DNA of 64,000 bases from Apoda limacodes (Eukaryota; Arthropoda; Insecta; Lepidoptera; Limacodidae). The stretch lies in NCBI GenBank assembly GCA_946406115.1, contig OX291553.1, positions 2,113,001-2,177,000 on the forward strand, given 5' to 3'. The notes under the pieces were generated by a model. It was not told where the DNA came from and searched no databases. It saw only the letters and a list, made by a program, of their open reading frames with translations. The translations under genes were made by a program, and so were the position numbers. Below, one piece after another: positions 11,706-22,278 of this stretch (its first letter is position 1; every line of letters begins with the position of its first letter).

Positions 11706-13553
11706 ATAAGTAACTATAGCAAAAAAAAAGGTGGGCGACTTGCAAGCTATCCTTCTGGGAGTCGTGCTTTCTGGTCGCTTGCCAAAGCTGCCGAAGGAAA
11801 CTTCTGCCAGTCGTCGTTACCACCACTGCGAAAGACCGATGGTGACTTGGCCCATATTGCTAAAGAGAAAGCCGATCTACTGGGCAGTCTCTTTGCCTCG
11901 AACTCGAATATGAACGATGAAGGCGCTGTACCACCTACTATACCGTGGTGCGGTAAGACCATGCCGGAAATCTCCATAACGCAGCGGGGGGTCAGGCGGG
12001 CGTTACTTTCTCTAGACGTTCATAAGTCGAGTGGGCCAGACGGTATACCAGCAGTGGTGCTTAAGCAGTGTGCTCCTGAGTTATGTCCTGTACTCACGCG
12101 CCTCTTCGCGCTTTCCTACCACACTAGGCAATTTCCGTCTTCATGGAAGACTGCGAATGTGCACCCGGTTCCCAAAAAGGGCGATAGATCAGATCCATCG
12201 AATTACAGGCCTATCGCTATTACCTCTCTCCTCTCTAAGGTGATGGAGCGTGTGATCAACACACAGCTTCTAAGATACCTAGAAGTACACGATCTGGTCA
12301 GTGACCGTCAATATGGCTTTCGCCACGGTCGCTCGACTGGTGACCTTCTAGTGTATCTCACACACCGATGGGCACTAGCCATTGAGAGTCAGGGGGAGGC
12401 ATTGGCATGTAGCCTGGACATAGCGAAGGCGTTCGATCGGGTCTGGCACCGCGGTCTTCTATCGAAGTTGCCATCTTACGGAGTGCCCGAGGGTTTGTGC
12501 AAATGGGTGGCTAGCTTTTTGTCCGGCAGACGCATACGAGCCGTAGTTGACGGTAGTTGCTCTGACAGCATGGACATTAATGCTGGTGTCCCACAAGGCT
12601 CTGTGCTGTCTCCTACGCTGTTTCTACTGCATATCAATGACATGTTGGACATGAACAACATACATTGCTATGCAGATGACAGTACTGGAGACGCTTTTTA
12701 CACGGGTCGTGCAAACATCCCTCGTTCCGTTGTGGAGGAAAACCGCGGAGAACTTGTGTCTCAAATCGAGACCACACTGTCCCAGGTCTCTGACTGGGGA
12801 CGGGTAAACTCAATCAACCCTACAAAGACACAAGTGTGCGCGTTCACCGCTAAGAAAACTCCATTCACTGTAGTCCCACAATTCCAGAACACTCCCCTCT
12901 CCATCTCCAAGAGCATTGGGATCCTTGGTGTCGATATCTCCAGCGATGTTCAGTTCCGAGATCATTTATCAGATAAGGTGAAGCTGGCGTCCAAAAAACT
13001 TGGTGTACTCAACAGAGCGAAGCAGTGCTTCACGTCGGGGCAAAGGTTGTTACTTTACAAGTCGCAAGTTCAGCACCATATGGAGTACTGCTGCCATCTC
13101 TGGGCAGGTGCACCCGGATACCAGCTTGGCCCTTTTGACTCGGTTCAACGACGGGCTGTGAGAATTGTCGACGATTCCAAACTCACTTGCGGTATCGAGC
13201 CCTTAAGTCTGAGGAGAGACTTTGCCTCACTGTGTGTGTTCTACCGCTTGTACAATGGGTTGTGTTCTGAGGAATTGTTCGAAATGATGCCCACGGCTAC
13301 TTTCTACCATCGCACCGCTCGCCATCGGCAGGGAATCCATTCTCACACTTTAGAACCTAAATGGTCGCGTACAGTGCGGTTTCAGAGAAACTTCCTCCCG
13401 CGAACGCTTAAGTTGTGGAATGAGCTCCCTGCCAAGGTATTCTGCAAGGACTACAGTATGGAGTTCTTCAAGAAAGAAGTTGTTAGATTTCTGAAGGGTC
13501 GGCAACGCGCAAGTGATACCCCTGGTGTTGCAAGCGTCCATAGGCTACGGTGA
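11700..13553 (+). CDS. Family J reverse transcriptase, uninterrupted 617-codon frame (5'-truncated LINE)
   Basis: This reads without a stop through the complete RT domain and C-terminal region of a Jockey-superfamily LINE. Motifs in order: [20 protein letters not shown] and [19 protein letters not shown] (domains 1-2), [12 protein letters not shown] (motif A), AGVPQGSVLSP, YADD at residues 324-327 (12669-12680), [11 protein letters not shown], and a C-terminal tail ending RLR-stop at 13551-13553. The endonuclease is missing: homology to the longer copy at 53.5-56.8 kb begins near 11711, so the first codons are flanking DNA and there is no genuine start. The undamaged frame suggests a recent insertion. 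The enzyme would act in target-primed reverse transcription, but this copy cannot be autonomous without its endonuclease. Confidence 0.85.
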   Translation: MLISNYSKKKGGRLASYPSGSRAFWSLAKAAEGNFCQSSLPPLRKTDGDLAHIAKEKADLLGSLFASNSNMNDEGAVPPTIPWCGKTMPEISITQRGVRRALLSLDVHKSSGPDGIPAVVLKQCAPELCPVLTRLFALSYHTRQFPSSWKTANVHPVPKKGDRSDPSNYRPIAITSLLSKVMERVINTQLLRYLEVHDLVSDRQYGFRHGRSTGDLLVYLTHRWALAIESQGEALACSLDIAKAFDRVWHRGLLSKLPSYGVPEGLCKWVASFLSGRRIRAVVDGSCSDSMDINAGVPQGSVLSPTLFLLHINDMLDMNNIHCYADDSTGDAFYTGRANIPRSVVEENRGELVSQIETTLSQVSDWGRVNSINPTKTQVCAFTAKKTPFTVVPQFQNTPLSISKSIGILGVDISSDVQFRDHLSDKVKLASKKLGVLNRAKQCFTSGQRLLLYKSQVQHHMEYCCHLWAGAPGYQLGPFDSVQRRAVRIVDDSKLTCGIEPLSLRRDFASLCVFYRLYNGLCSEELFEMMPTATFYHRTARHRQGIHSHTLEPKWSRTVRFQRNFLPRTLKLWNELPAKVFCKDYSMEFFKKEVVRFLKGRQRASDTPGVASVHRLR

Positions 13554-13613
13554 CCGCATACCATCAGGCGGGCCGTAAGCTTGTTTGTCACCTTAGTGGT
13601 ATAAAAAAAAAAA
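11711..13613 (+). mobile_element. Family J LINE copy, 5'-truncated, with A-tail
   Basis: The left edge is near 11711, where similarity to the 55.4-kb region of the longer copy starts. The right edge is the A-run ending near 13613, after a short 3' UTR (CCATCAGGCG, GTCACCTTAGTGG). I could not find a convincing target-site duplication. It is the best-preserved RT of the eight family J pieces in this window. Confidence 0.8.
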
Positions 13614-13934
13614 AAAAAATGTGATTTTTGTGATGTGATTAAACAGTGCTAAATGATTTTAGTAATTTAGTTTGAAATAAAGACAAATGGTCACAAAATG
13701 TGACTCGAAAGCATACACGCTCGACGCGCGTTTGTAAAAGCATAATAAAAGGTTAGCATTTAATAAGCAATTCCTCTTTTGTTTTTGTTTATTAGTGAAC
13801 ACCTATTAAAAATTGTCACGACCCGCCTTTGCTTATGTCTTATAAACCACAGTAAACTCCACTTTTTCGTCAACAAGTTTAAGTCAACGACAAAGAACAC
13901 AGGAACAGCGTGGCATATTCCACAACAATATATA

Positions 13935-14525
13935 TATATACTAGATGACCGCCAGGCAAACGTTGTTTTCTTTTTTAAAACAACTGCCGCACTAACCTGT
14001 TGTGAAAGGGTTGTACTAATTCAGAAAACTTCCCCGGTGTGTGTATAACAAAAAATTTCATTACAATCGGTTTACCCTTATTGCGCGAGTCCGACTCGCA
14101 CTTGATCCTTTTTTCTTTCTCTGAAACCTTGCCCGGCGTGTGCATAACAACTTACCAAAATTTCATTACAATCGGTTTTCCCTTACTGCGTGAGTCCTAC
14201 TCGCACTTGACCATTTTTTTCTTTCTCAGAAACATTCCCCGGCGTGTGCATAACAACTTACCAAAATTTCATAATAATCGGTCTACTCGCATTTGACCCT
14301 TTTTTCTTTTTCAGAGAAATTCCCTGGCGTGTGTATAACAACTTACCATAATTTCATACAAATTTTTCCTCCCTTTTTCACACTTTAGGAGTAGAATTTC
14401 AGAAAATCCTTTCCTATGGGATGCCTACGTCATACAAAGAACACACCCTCCAAGTTTCAGGTCTCTACGATCAGCGGTTTAGGCTGTGCGTTGATCCGTC
14501 AGTCAGTCATTCGGGACAAAGCATT
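13935..14525 (+). repeat. Dispersed retroposon-like repeat with four ~100-bp internal tandem units
   Basis: It starts with an ACTAGATGACCGCCAGGC block and ends with GATGCCTACGTCATAC and CAGCGGTTTAGGCTGTGCG, phrases I associate with common lepidopteran retroposon tails. Internally, CCCGG(C/T)GTGTG(C/T)ATAACAA recurs near 14034, 14133, 14238 and 14333, giving a 95-105-bp tandem array. Most units carry a GAGTCCGACTCGCACTTGA-like segment. Confidence 0.7.
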
Positions 14526-14537
14526 CTATAAGTACCT

Positions 14538-14586
14538 AAAATATATATATTTATGTATATATATATATATATATATGTATATATAG
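14538..14586. repeat. (AT)n microsatellite
   Basis: Nearly pure TA dinucleotides with TTTATG interruptions, directly upstream of the LINE fragment at 14590. Confidence 0.9.
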
Positions 14587-14589
14587 GAT

Positions 14590-14945
14590 AGTATACTTCA
14601 GCTACTTTCATAGCGTGATGTCCTACGGTATTTTACTATGGGGACACGCAGCTGATATTCAAATAATCTTTGTGCTGCAGAAGAGGGCTGTTCCAGCAAT
14701 TTACAATCTATCCCATAGACACTCTTTCAGAGATAAATTTAAGGAAATCAAGGTCTTAACCTTACCGTCTCAGTATATACTAGATAATTTAATTTATGTT
14801 CATAAAAATATTGATTGCTTAAAAAAGAATAGCGATATTCATAATCGTAATACTCGATATAGACACAAACTTGCTCTGATCAACACAAGGCTTAAGAAAA
14901 TCAATAGATTTTTTTTTATCTGTTTTTACAAATAAATCCCTGCAG
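14590..14945 (+). pseudogene. Family E LINE, RT C-terminal fragment
   Basis: Opens with a YF.HSVMSYGILLWG motif, then LQKRAVPAIYNLSHRHSF, FKEIKVLTLPSQYILDN and a basic tail (NRNTRYRHKL). This is the extreme C-terminal segment of Jockey/CR1-like polymerases and is consistent with the continuation missing from the family E copy at 7682-8750. The frame is open from 14615 to the stop at 14935. Confidence 0.75.
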
Positions 14946-14949
14946 AATT

Positions 14950-16520
14950 ATGTCAATTAAACTTAAAAAAGTTTAAAAATGTTGTAAAATAGAAACTTGT
15001 CGAAAAAGCTTATTACACAATTCTAGACTACCTTAATGATAAAAATGCATGGGATTAATTATTTTTTTGTTAATATAATTAATTAACTTCAATGGTATTG
15101 ATTCATCAAAATTAAAAGAGCGACTGCTGGAGAATTTATTTCGCCGTTTGTCTCACCAGAACGCCATTTTGTCTTCGAAACAGTAGTTTGAGTTCATAAA
15201 AATAGCTGACCAAGTCATTTCCGAAGACTATGAGTGATATGATTGCTCTAGAACAGGCCTCGGTCTAAATGAGCATCTACTGATATACACCAAACAAAAT
15301 GCCATTTATATAGTAATTGTCATATGGTATATATAATTAGTTTATATAAACATATAATTTAGGTGTAAAATGCACTTTAAATGTATTTTTGAAATAAATA
15401 AAAAAATAAAAGAAATTAAATTAATAAAATAAACAAAATGAACGAAATAAACAAAATAAAATATAATAAATAAACAAGTTAAAAAAAGTAGCAAATTTCA
15501 TACGAAGACTTAAGTTAAATGCCAAGAGTAGCGATTTTTATTTATGACTGCTCACAAACCAGCAAATAAACATTTTTGACCACCCTTTTTTACTTAAATT
15601 TAAAATTATTATAACCATATTGATATAACTTGTACAGAAACGTATCCATTTCTGTTATTTTTTTTTTTTCATATTTTCTTTGTGTTCCTAACAGTAAATA
15701 ATCACTCGCTCGATCGCCAGCTAGGGTGATTTTCACAATGGGATTCGAAATACAACCTTATTATTATTTTTTGCAAATCAAATGAAATAGCTCTTCAGTC
15801 AAAGCGTCTGTATACAATAGTACTATAATTTTTAATAACTAATTATGACACTACCACCGGTTAAAATGATTGTGTCTACTGAGTACAACAAACACTCAAC
15901 AGTAACTCTTTTAAATATTCCAAAAAGACTACAATAATCGACGTACTGTATTAAGTTACTGAAAGGATTTTTTTTGTTTCTGGGAAGGAGGACCCATGGA
16001 TTTTTGTCCTCCTTATATTTGGATAATTTGTGATACCCTTTTTTTAGTATAGTTTGTAAGGGTTTCGTATGTAAATTTTGGATATCTACATGTAGAAGTA
16101 TATATTACTTCAAAAAAAAATTAATTAAAAAAGGTTAAGGAAAGAAAAACAATCTGCATTTCTTTGTTGAGGCAGTTTTAAATTTGTAAACTACACACTC
16201 ACCTAAAGAAAATTTTAACCAAATGTAACTATTTTTATCGACACATTATGAAATTTTGAATTGTGCTTGCTTAAATTGTGTCAGAAATTCATTGCCATAA
16301 ATTAAATAAGCGATTTATAGCAACAAAAGTTTGATACAATTTAAGAGCACATAAGATAAGACACCGTAGCGTGCACCGGGTTCTGAACTTGTTAAATCCT
16401 AAACTATGAAATCATTCTTTCAGGCAACTTGACATCTATATTTATAGTAGTGCCTTCGAAACCACTAAGCATTTGGCTACCTCGAATGTATAAGAACTGA
16501 ATTGGTAGGTATAAGCAAAA
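14950..16520. other. AT-rich stretch, no gene recognised
   Basis: Includes a low-complexity A-rich run (about 15390-15490) of AAATAA/AATAAA units. No motif, RNA gene or spliced frame seen. Confidence 0.5.
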
Positions 16521-16521
16521 A

Positions 16522-16805
16522 CTGTCGGTGGTGGCCGAGGGGTTAAAATTTCGCTTCATGTCCTAAGTGGCGGAGGTTCGAACCCCTTTTTTTTAATGTC
16601 TCAAGTACACTGATTTATTCACATCACTGGCTATTCAGTGAAGGAAAACATCGTGAGGAAACCAGCATAAGTCAAAAAAAAAAAACTTATGCGAAGTCCA
16701 CAATCCGCACTGGGCCCGCGTGTGGACTATGACCCAAATCACCCTCGCTTGTGAGGGTAGGCCGTGCCCCAACAGTGGGGACGTATGAAGGCTGGCAAGG
16801 AAGGA
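16522..16805 (+). mobile_element. tRNA-derived SINE
   Basis: The head has RNA polymerase III promoter boxes. The A-box-like GGTGGCCGAGGGGTT is at about 16530-16544, and the canonical B box GGTTCGAACCC is at 16575-16585. The body and tail (GAAGGAAAACATCGTGAGG; CCGCACTGGGCCCGCGTGTG; CCCCAACAGTGGGGACGT) match the RTE-type tail shared by many lepidopteran SINEs. An A-run near 16676 and base changes show it is old. It is not a functional tRNA gene. Confidence 0.85.
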
Positions 16806-16829
16806 AAAACTATTGCTGTCGCGCTAAGT

Positions 16830-17930
16830 TCCGGGCCAAGGTATCGATGTGCGATAGAGGCAACTGCGTCTCGGGCTAATTATACCTAGTACCTAAATCT
16901 CTCTAAATCGGTATTTGTATTCCCCACTTTTCTCCTTCAAATCTCAACTGCGTTTTAAAGAAATTACTTATTACAGTGCAAGTACATATTCTCGAAGGTA
17001 ATTTCTTATTCTATGTCTGTATGTTTTGGTTCCTAAAAACTAGCTTTAGAAAAGCAAAATAAACAAACATAGTGTTTGTGTATCTATCATTAATAACAAA
17101 AACATAGATCTAATGCCAAAATCCAAGGAAGAAACAGGGAAATACCTTTTTCATGGGGAAATCAGCCTGATATTTAGACTTAAATGATTATATTTTAAAC
17201 AAGCTGTTTCCGTGGCTTTACGCGTGCTAATGTAATTGCAGCTTCATCATACAGCTTTTGAATTTGTGGGGAAAAAATAAGTTAGTTATATCCATTCCAA
17301 ACATTTAAATTCGTTTAAGAGTAACAAACACATAAAAAGATAATTACCAAGCTAAAGACATGTAAGGATCTACTGCAGCCGTCTGATACTGCAGCTCGTG
17401 GTTAATACCGAAGTTGCTTTATAAGACCTAGAGCAACTAAAAATCTAAATCTAAATTTTGAGGACGCTGCGGGTGTCGCTGATGATAAAAAAACGTGGTA
17501 AATAAGCGTTATTTATTTATGTTGCTGGGCACTTTATAATAGTAATGTTTCCGCTATAGTAATTTTAAAAAATCAAACACTTACAATTTATTAGAGCTAT
17601 TCATTTTGAACGACCAATAACAAAACTGGCAAAAATAGTAAAACTAAAGTTGTGGTGTTCGCAGTGAAAAATAATGGAAAAGCTTCATAAACAAACTTAT
17701 ACATACAAATGGTTTTAAGCCAATCGTCAAGCTAACAAGCTAATTAATGTTGGTGTCGGTGTTAATGGGAGGGAAAATTGAGAAGTAGCGATAAATCACA
17801 CACCATCACCTCACTAATGGATAAATGTCACTCAGTCACGAAAACGTAATTTAATTACAATAAGATACATGATCTGTTACTCCTCGGTTTATTGTTAACG
17901 GCACACGTCAATAGTGATTTTACCTACAAA
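16830..17930. other. AT-rich stretch, no gene recognised
   Basis: No coding, RNA or repeat signal identified before the 60-bp duplication. Confidence 0.5.
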
Positions 17931-17940
17931 ATAATGTTTC

Positions 17941-18062
17941 AGTTTACAGCTCACCTACACCGAGACCAACAAGAGACCCGTTGGTCTAAGGGCCAACTCT
18001 TGTTTACGGCTCACCCACACCGAGACCAACAAGAGACCCGTTGGTCTAAAGGCCAACTCTTC
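17941..18062. repeat. 60-bp tandem duplication
   Basis: The segment starting GTTTAC(A/G)GCTCACC is repeated exactly 60 bp later (17942 and 18002). Copies differ at only a few positions. Each contains an inner inverted pair, ACCAAC ... GTTGGT. The period keeps one 62-codon frame open, but no function is recognisable. Confidence 0.9.
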
Positions 18063-18149
18063 CTCTCCTCAGTGGTTTAAGAACTATTTTCAACATTAAA
18101 TAAGTAAGTATGTTTTAGAATTAATTTTGTTGTTTGTTACAATTTATTA

Positions 18150-18460
18150 TAAAAAAGCCGACAAAGTGCGAGTCGGTGTCCAAGAGTTTCTTACCGCCAC
18201 AGAATACACGAGCACCACATGTTTCTTGTGTGGAGACACCCCCTTTAAATGTTTATTGTTTATTTGTTACAAAACTAATAATAATACATATCCTGTAGAA
18301 ATTTTAGGCTTCTACCTGCTTCGATCTGGTAAACCAATGGACTCCTTTACCTTTTAACCTTTAATGAAATGCCGGACTGACCAGCAGACAGACGTACAGG
18401 CAAACAGACAGCGTAGGCTTAGAAATAAGGCTCTGTTCCACGTAGTCTTTGGGTACTGAA
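18150..18460 (-). repeat. Lepidopteran GGTTCC-type dispersed repeat, diverged copy
   Basis: The left end AAAGCCGACAAAGTGCGAGTCGG mirrors the CCGACTCGCACCTG end of the copy at 49434-49850. The right part has ACAGACAGCG and a degenerate GAACCC stretch. Opposite in orientation to the two copies near 46 and 49 kb. Confidence 0.5.
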
Positions 18461-18931
18461 CCCGAAAAAGGATCATACGGATTTTTTTTTCTTATTGTAG
18501 TATCCGCAGTTTTATATTAGTTGGGAATAAGATTAGATTACCCTTATCGTAATGCCAACTAACATCAAAATGTGAAAGTCTATTTGTTTGAAAAACTATC
18601 ATGAGCCCGTGACAGCAATAAAAAGGTACGAGACTCTGCTTGCAGCTTTTGTGAGGCAGCAGTTAGCAGCCAGTCGCTGCTCGCTGCTGGAATGACTTGT
18701 CGCGACTTTGCCGTGTTAAACACTTAAAAATGGCATTTATAAAAAGCTTACCTATTTCTCGTAAATAAACAGATCTCACAGTATTTTTATTTTGTTTCTA
18801 AGCAAATACTTTTTCCTGTGTCTATGAAATGTAACCACGACTTAATGCTCTTCGATGAGCCAAAGTTCATTTTTATGTAATTTAATTGAAGATGTACGAA
18901 TGTTCTCTTGTTATTATTGTAATTCGTCACT

Positions 18932-19028
18932 ATGGCAGGCTACGGACTAAATCTACGCAGGCTTCTTGTTATTTTTTTTACTATTAGTTGTATCATAGAT
19001 TATGGCATAGGTTGCTGCTTTACAAATC
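18932..19028 (+). other. Possible first coding exon with signal peptide (speculative)
   Basis: An ATG at 18932 opens 32 codons: MAGYGLNLRRLLVIFFTISC, followed by a short Cys-rich end (GCCF). This looks like an N-terminal signal peptide, with a basic n-region, a hydrophobic core and a small or Cys exit. It is followed at 19029 by a consensus splice donor GTAAGT (phase 1). A TATA-like TTTATAAAAAG lies near 18737. No downstream exon was found, and a family J fragment starts 29 bp later. It could be a genuine exon of an unrecognised secreted protein or chance. Confidence 0.2.
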
Positions 19029-19056
19029 GTAAGTCCCGCCCCATATGTACTGTTGA

Positions 19057-19172
19057 CATCTCTGGGCAGGTGCATCCGGAAACCAGCTTGGCCCGTTTGA
19101 CTCGGTTCAATGACGGGTTGTGAGAATCGTCGACGATCTCAAACTTACAAGCCTAAGTATCGAACCCTTAAG
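19057..19172 (+). mobile_element. Family J LINE fragment (RT C-terminal part)
   Basis: Matches 13095-13210 of the long family J copy (CATCTCTGGGCAGGTGCA..., TTGACTCGGTTCAA), with small deletions. About 115 bp only. Confidence 0.8.
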
Positions 19173-19225
19173 ACGACGATCTACGCCGATTTCTCATAAA
19201 AGGTCGACCCGGCGTTCCGATTGTT

Positions 19226-19335
19226 AAATCAAATCAAACTTTATTCAAATAGGTTTCTAAGAACACTTTTGAATCGTTTACTTATTACTGCCAAAAAGAG
19301 CTGGCAAGAAATTCCATTTAAAGTAATAATACAAT
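19226..19335 (-). repeat. LINE 3'-tail fragment
   Basis: AAATCAAATCAAACTTTATT followed by AACACTTTTGAATCG and GCTGGCAAGAAATTCC. The same kind of tail as at 1617 and 37612. Confidence 0.45.
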
Positions 19336-19634
19336 ACTTTGATTATTAGCTAAAGAGTATACAAAATGTACCGAAACACTTATTAGGTAATAAAAAAATA
19401 AGTTGGTAAGCTACTAAAAACAAAGTCAAACATGTCAATTATTTTTTTTGTTTTAATGTAGCATAGGGGACGCACCATGTGAAGCGTCAAAAATCGAGTA
19501 AAGGAATTAAGATATTTTAGAGAATTCCGATATTTAATAGTACTAGTGGCATTAGCGCCATCATAATTATATGTTTGCACAATCATATGTACATACATAT
19601 ACTAACATATACTTAAAACTATCCATACTATCTA

Positions 19635-19775
19635 TGAATATAATATAATAATAAATAATATAAATGCGAAAGTAAATCTGTCTGTTACCTTTTGACGCTG
19701 AACGCTGAGTTTTGAGTCCCGGAAAAGGACATAAGCTACTTGAAAACGTCAAGTATTATCCCCTCCCCATAATTG
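19635..19775 (+). repeat. Dispersed lepidopteran repeat
   Basis: ATAAATGCGAAAGTAAATCTGTCTGTTA, read in parts, with GGACATAAGCTACTT further on, is a wording common to a widespread lepidopteran retroposon-derived repeat. Heavily decayed. Confidence 0.4.
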
Positions 19776-19799
19776 AGGACTTGCCGTTGAAATCCTACA

Positions 19800-21400
19800 C
19801 TGATGACCGAATACTAAGAATATAAAGAAGTTTGCAAGAGCAGACCAGCCTCCACAGGCGGCACCCGTACACAAGTATGACACATAAATCAGCCATCGCT
19901 TCGCTCAACTATGTTTTAGGAAACGTAACGACCCGACTCACATGCCACCACCGCGAAGACACTTTGAGAGAGCACGACACACTCAAGCAACTCCAATAAA
20001 ACTTCGATTGTATTAGTTACAATGTGTGTAGTAAAGGAACAAAATAAAAATCCGATTCATATTGAGATTTACACACATAGGGCGAACACACGTACGCTGA
20101 ACTTAAAACTGATTTCTAGTTACTTTTGAAAATACTTATATACGAGGAGAAGATTGGAAGGTTTACTGCAGGCTCCAAATGCAAGAGAGCGCAGCACACA
20201 AACATACACATATGCATACACATACTCACAAACGTTGTTTATCATGAAGAAGCCCAGCTCCCACACGACAGTCTGGCAACAAATGCACACCATTTAATGT
20301 ACTGTCGCTTTGGAAACAAACCTAAGGGAAGAAGAAGTAACAAGAAACTTCCCGGGTGTACACCTGTTACCATCAATCACGCAGGAACCAGGCCACCAAA
20401 TACACAAAATCTATGCAAATATGTGTAAACATGTACACGTCTATGCGCCACACCCACCCCCGTTCAGAACCCCCCCAACACCAAGCAGCCAACGGTGGAT
20501 GACTATCCATGATGCATCCCCTGATCGTAATGTGTCATTAATTGAATGCGTGATTGTAAAAACCCACCTCAAACCAAATGTAAAAATTTCAGGAAATCAA
20601 CGAAAACTCTCTAGTGTAAAAATTGAACTGCATCATTATTATTTTTTCAACTTTTTATGATTTAAAATACTTCAATTTTTGTATGTTAAAAGTTGATTGC
20701 ATAAATAATTCTTAGATTATTTTTTATTGATTTTTAAAGTTTTGGGATAAGGTGAATTTTTACAGTCATCTTGAACAAGGTGTGTTTTTACAATCAAAGC
20801 CCAATTCGTTCGAATGTTTAGTATAATTTATTTCCGTAAAATTTTAGCAAACTTAATTATTTTTTTATGTTTGACATCATCAATTACAGGAAAATCTTCT
20901 TCAACATTTTCACGTGTAGGCTACTGCATTATGTTGTCCCAGAACTTTGCTTTTTCCTCTTCTGGCACAAACTGAACACATTTTTTTAGGTTTTCCATCT
21001 TTTGAAAAAACAAAAAACCTGTAAGTCACGTTCACGTCGCTGATCCTGTAAGTTTTGATCAAGATTTTATTTTCATACAACTATTTTGTGTGTGCAAAAT
21101 CCAAAAGTGCTCCAAAACTTAAAATAACAATATTAAAAAGTGAACAATTATTCGTTATATACATATCACAAATTACCTATTTATAAATCGTCTGTCTTTG
21201 TATTCAACTTTCGTGTTCGAGTCACATATTCCCACCGTATCATATCTCCGTTCCGCAAACACGAGCACCAGCGCTCTTATCGAAAGTTTTGTCTTACAAA
21301 CGACGTGCCTGCCTAGTACATCGAAGCTTCGACACACCGAAGATTTGTTTTGTCTAGTTTACATCATTTTATTTAGCTTGTTTACTTCAGAAAATAGGTC
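19800..21400. other. Unassigned stretch with a weak minus-strand coding trace
   Basis: No firm gene. On the minus strand 21003-20845 there is a charged frame starting MENLKKCVQFVPEEEKAK. It has one internal stop and I do not recognise it; it could be a decayed transposase piece. The 21180-21400 portion directly upstream of the gag remnant may be retroviral leader or LTR (TATTTATAAATCG near 21178), but no matching second LTR was found. Confidence 0.35.
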
Positions 21401-21444
21401 CTAAAGCCGATTGTAGTTCCGAACAAAAAGGTGATAAAGTAGAT

Positions 21445-21960
21445 ATGGATATACTTATTAAATTTGTTAAACCATTTGACGGATCACGTGAGAAATTGCA
21501 CTCTTTTTTTAGATTATTGCAGTAGCAAACACTAATCAGAAAACAGTCGCTTTGAAGCATATTATTAGTCAGTTAGAAGGCAACGCTGAAAGAGCTTGCT
21601 CCGTAAAAAAATTTGAGACTTGGGAACAACTGGGCGGGTTTTTGAAAACACAGTTTGGCGAAAAGGAACACTATAGTCATTTACTAACCGATTTACAGCA
21701 ATGCAAGCAGTTACCTTCAGAAGCTGCAACCCAGTTTGGCCTTCGTGTGAAACCTGCTTTTTCAAATTATTAACAAAGAATAGCTAGACGACAAATTGTC
21801 AGCTATATTTCTTACGGGTCTTTCTAATTGAATTACTACGTTAAACGATGCGATTAATTTAGCAACCTCAGAAAAAAAGATTACAAATATAAGTACAACT
21901 AAACCTAGTTCGCCCAAATCAAGTACAAGAAGTCCTAAATATACTCAGAACTTGACATTT
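21445..21960 (+). pseudogene. Errantivirus-type (Ty3/gypsy) gag remnant
   Basis: An ATG-led gag start (MDILIKFVKPFDGSREKL) is followed after a frameshift by a well-preserved stretch at 21552-21773 with HIISQLEGNAERACSV, FLKTQFGEKEHYSHLL and [14 protein letters not shown]. This is the capsid-type gag of insect gypsy-like retroelements. After 21773 it is broken by stops. A 120-bp piece of the same gag lies in reverse orientation at 53411-53530. Assignment rests on gag wording plus the integrase and envelope-like remnants downstream. Confidence 0.75.
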
Positions 21961-22125
21961 AAATAGTGAAGAAACCAAAGCTCTTTATGCAGTTTGTAGT
22001 GACTATTCCGATATATACCATTTATCCAATGACCACCATACCAACTCTATCAAACACAACACACAAACCACCTCTCCTGATCCTATCAACACTAAATCTT
22101 ACCGTTCCGAAGCCTTGTAAGCCGA

Positions 22126-22275
22126 AGTCAATTAAATTAATAAGATACTAGACCAAGGTTTTATCAAACGCTATACGTTAGATATTTCTGAACAACGCAA
22201 GTGGCGAGTAGTAGTGGATTGTCGCAAGCAAATCCAATTCAACAAGATATGGAAGCTCCCTGAAATGACACCGTA
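22126..22275 (+). pseudogene. Errantivirus-type reverse transcriptase, N-terminal scrap
   Basis: One frame reads INKILDQGFIKRY, then QRKWRVVVDCRK. This is the start of a Ty3/gypsy RT domain, where KWR.VVDYRK is expected. The catalytic YXDD region, protease and RNase H are not found nearby, so most of pol is deleted. Confidence 0.7.
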
Positions 22276-22278
22276 AAT

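Noticed and set aside
13935..14525. CRISPR-like array at the ~100-bp repeats
   Set aside because: Units are contiguous and diverged with no unique spacers. The window is eukaryotic.
16525..16590. Functional tRNA gene
   Set aside because: Polymerase III boxes are present, but the acceptor stem and anticodon arm do not fold well and the sequence continues into a SINE body and tail.
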